Assembly (NCBI GenBank): GCA_029257405.1
Contig: JARIBO010000008.1
Span: 37,266-101,265, forward strand
From: Caryophanales bacterium
GTDB lineage: Bacteria; Bacillota; Bacilli; Bacillales; Amphibacillaceae
Reading direction: 5' to 3'
DNA length: 64,000 nt
The stretch's first letter is position 1. Every line of letters begins with the position of its first letter. Below are positions 62,075 to 64,000 of this stretch, in pieces. The notes under the pieces were generated by a model. It worked only from the letters and a program-made list of their open reading frames with translations, made no database searches and was not told the origin of the DNA. Made by a program: the position numbers and the translations under genes.

Positions 62075-62164
62075 AGGAGGAAGAGGGATTCGAACCCCCG
62101 CGGGCTTTGACACCCCTGTTGGTTTTCAAGACCAATCCCTTCAGCCGGACTTGGGTATTCCTCC
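62075..62164 (-). tRNA. tRNA-Ser (TGA)
   Basis: GGAGGAATACCCAAGTCCGGCTGAAGGGATTGGTCTTGAAAACCAA...long variable arm...GGGTTCGAATCCCTCTTCCTCC. Confidence 0.93.
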
Positions 62165-62176
62165 AAATATTATAAG

Positions 62177-62250
62177 TGGACCCTGAAGGACTCGAACCTT
62201 CGACCGATCGGTTATGAGCCGATAGCTCTAACCAACTGAGCTAAGGGTCC
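62177..62250 (-). tRNA. tRNA with CAT anticodon, most like tRNA-Ile2 (lysidine-modified)
   Basis: GGACCCTTAGCTCAGTTGGTTAGAGCTATCGGCTCATAACCGATCGG...; body resembles Bacillus tRNA-Ile(CAU). Confidence 0.85.
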
Positions 62251-62267
62251 GTGTAATATAATAATGG

Positions 62268-62341
62268 TAGCGGCGGAGGGAATTGAACCCCCGACCTTTC
62301 GGGTATGAACCGAACGCTCTAGCCAGCTGAGCTACACCGCC
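62268..62341 (-). tRNA. tRNA-Met elongator (CAT)
   Basis: GGCGGTGTAGCTCAGCTGGCTAGAGCGTTCGGTTCATACCCG... Confidence 0.9.
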
Positions 62342-62345
62342 ATGT

Positions 62346-62420
62346 TGGCTCCGCAGGTAGGATTCGAACCTACGACCGATCGGTTAACAGCCGATTGCTC
62401 TACCACTGAGCTACTGCGGA
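62346..62420 (-). tRNA. tRNA-Asn (GTT), CCA encoded
   Basis: TCCGCAGTAGCTCAGTGGTAGAGCAATCGGCTGTTAACCGAT...CTGCGGAGCCA. Confidence 0.94.
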
Positions 62421-62739
62421 ATGATTAACTCATTAAAACGCTTGTATTGTTCGCCTGAACATCTATTAGATGCGGCAACAAGATTCATACTACATGACAA
62501 CTTATGTTTTGTCAACCCCTAAATCAAACCTTTTTAATTTTGTTTAAATTGATTTGGATTTAGACGTGTTAAATACGCCGAACTGTTGTCGATGTCTTTC
62601 GGACGTTGTTCTAACTTAACACGACATTTAGTTTTCGTCAACCCCTAACTACTATGTTTTTGTTTTTATCCTTTTAACATCTCTCATAATATACCCCCTT
62701 ATATAGTAGGGATTGAAAAAACACCTTATTAAATTAATT

Positions 62740-63189
62740 TTAATTTCTTTTTTTAATTTGTCCCCGACACTTCCCACATCGATATCTTTGTAAGTTTACT
62801 CTCCGCTTCCGTCTATAAACATGCTTACATGATTCACAAACATATGTATGTTGATATGCTTTCTTATCTGAAGGAAGTTGCGCACAGTGTCTTGGTGACC
62901 CTGTTGCTTTAAGTAATGCTTTAAATGATTCATCTCCGTGTTGATATCCTTTACCTTCTATATGTAGATGGTAATGACATAGCTCATGTTTAATAATCCC
63001 GTGAAATTCCGCTTCACCTAATTCTATTAAATACTTTGGATTAAGTTCTATTCTTCGGTAACGTGGTATATAACGTCCCCCTGTTGTACGTAACCGATAA
63101 TTAAAGACCACATCATCTACAAACGGCTTATCAAAATACGTTTCAGATAATGTGTTAACCAAACTATGTAATGCTTCTTGTGACATCAT
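62740..63189 (-). CDS. SprT family zinc metalloprotease-like protein
   Basis: IIKHELCHYHLH (HExxH) and C-terminal CESCKHVYRRKRRVNLQRYRCGKCRG zinc ribbon. Confidence 0.93.
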   Translation of the reverse strand: MMSQEALHSLVNTLSETYFDKPFVDDVVFNYRLRTTGGRYIPRYRRIELNPKYLIELGEAEFHGIIKHELCHYHLHIEGKGYQHGDESFKALLKATGSPRHCAQLPSDKKAYQHTYVCESCKHVYRRKRRVNLQRYRCGKCRGQIKKRN

Positions 63190-63925
63190 ATATTATACCT
63201 CCCCCGCTTATACAGCTTACTACTAATGATTAAACTTCAATATATACTTCTAGATACATACAGTCATACATAACCCTGACCCTATATATCCCGCTTCACT
63301 TTAATATCTTTTATTCCTATATACCTTACAACACTTCCGCACTTACCTCTTCAGCCTACTTACTCACTTTATATTTATACGTCATCATACGTATCGTACA
63401 CTATACTTAATCACGTCATTAGATATATCCTGTTATCTTTACACCTTTACGCACAGTTAACAGATACACATACACACTTATAGCATTCTACATAGATCTT
63501 ACTTCAACTCACCTACGCTGCTAATGATCATACACTCGCATCTTTAATCCCTTATCTTATATTCCGCTTCTACTTCTATCTTACCTATTTCTATAATGGT
63601 GAGACTCATGCGCCATATATAAATAATATATATGCCTAACGCCAATAATAGATTACCAAATGAATTGATAAGCTCAAGAAAATGAAACTCTAAATGTCTT
63701 AAGTGTATTAATGTACTGGAAGGCACAAACATATAAATGATGAAAAGACGTGATGCCATAAAAAAATGATGAAAGGTACAAACACATAAATAGCTAGCTA
63801 AACGAGTAGAGAATGAATCTATGTAGTGAATTAAAAGTAGATGAAAGTTTGTAAATATAAAAGACATAAATATAAAATCATCGTGTAAATAAACATCAAA
63901 AAAATAACCAGCCAGGATAACCTTA

Positions 63926-63964
63926 GTACTGGTTATTCTGACTGGTTATTTTGACTAGTTAATA
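63926..63964. repeat. three tandem about 13-bp imperfect repeats
   Basis: GTACTGGTTATTC / TGACTGGTTATTT / TGACTAGTTAATA; first unit also pairs with upstream AATAACCAG. Confidence 0.7.
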
Positions 63965-64000
63965 TTACATTACTACATTAGGCTATTACGCCTTAACTTC

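Noticed and set aside
63544-63867. 107-aa minus ORF MSFIFTNFHLLLIHYIDSF...
   Set aside because: Hydrophobic-biased composition is explained by the skewed sequence; no RBS and no recognisable domain.
1-64000. CRISPR arrays, phage or transposon insertions, restriction or defence islands
   Set aside because: No regularly spaced repeats, transposase, integrase or defence genes were seen. The window is mostly conserved core chromosome.

Overview
This is a low-GC Firmicutes chromosomal window. Gene content and order look like a Staphylococcaceae relative: sodA-pbp-rpmG-yqgN-rhomboid, comG, efp-accBC-nusB-folD-xseAB-ispA, argR-recN, bkd operon, and mutSL-miaA-hfq-hflX-lexA-tkt. I could not fix the genus. 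Most of the window is conserved core genes. Two features stand out. (1) Between ispA and tlyA/argR/recN there is a roughly 590-nt, comparatively GC-rich, ORF-poor, highly structured segment on the minus strand (about 32694-33285). A perfect 10-bp stem closes it, and a small DUF21-like membrane protein gene follows directly. Position, size and neighbour match the OLE (Ornate Large Extremophilic) RNA and its partner OapA. dxs, which normally sits in this cluster, is absent. (2) A full-length Spo0A-like sporulation master regulator (28259-29056) lies next to recN, with spoIVB missing, in what looks like a coccoid non-sporulating lineage. Other leads are a sigma-H-type promoter ahead of a complete comG operon, a class II (B12-dependent) ribonucleotide reductase, a decaying pseudogene, unannotated small proteins (Prli42-like, DUF2759), a K/E-rich MltG-like membrane protein, a SOS box at lexA with no YneA/SosA neighbour, and a strand-skewed region beside sprT.
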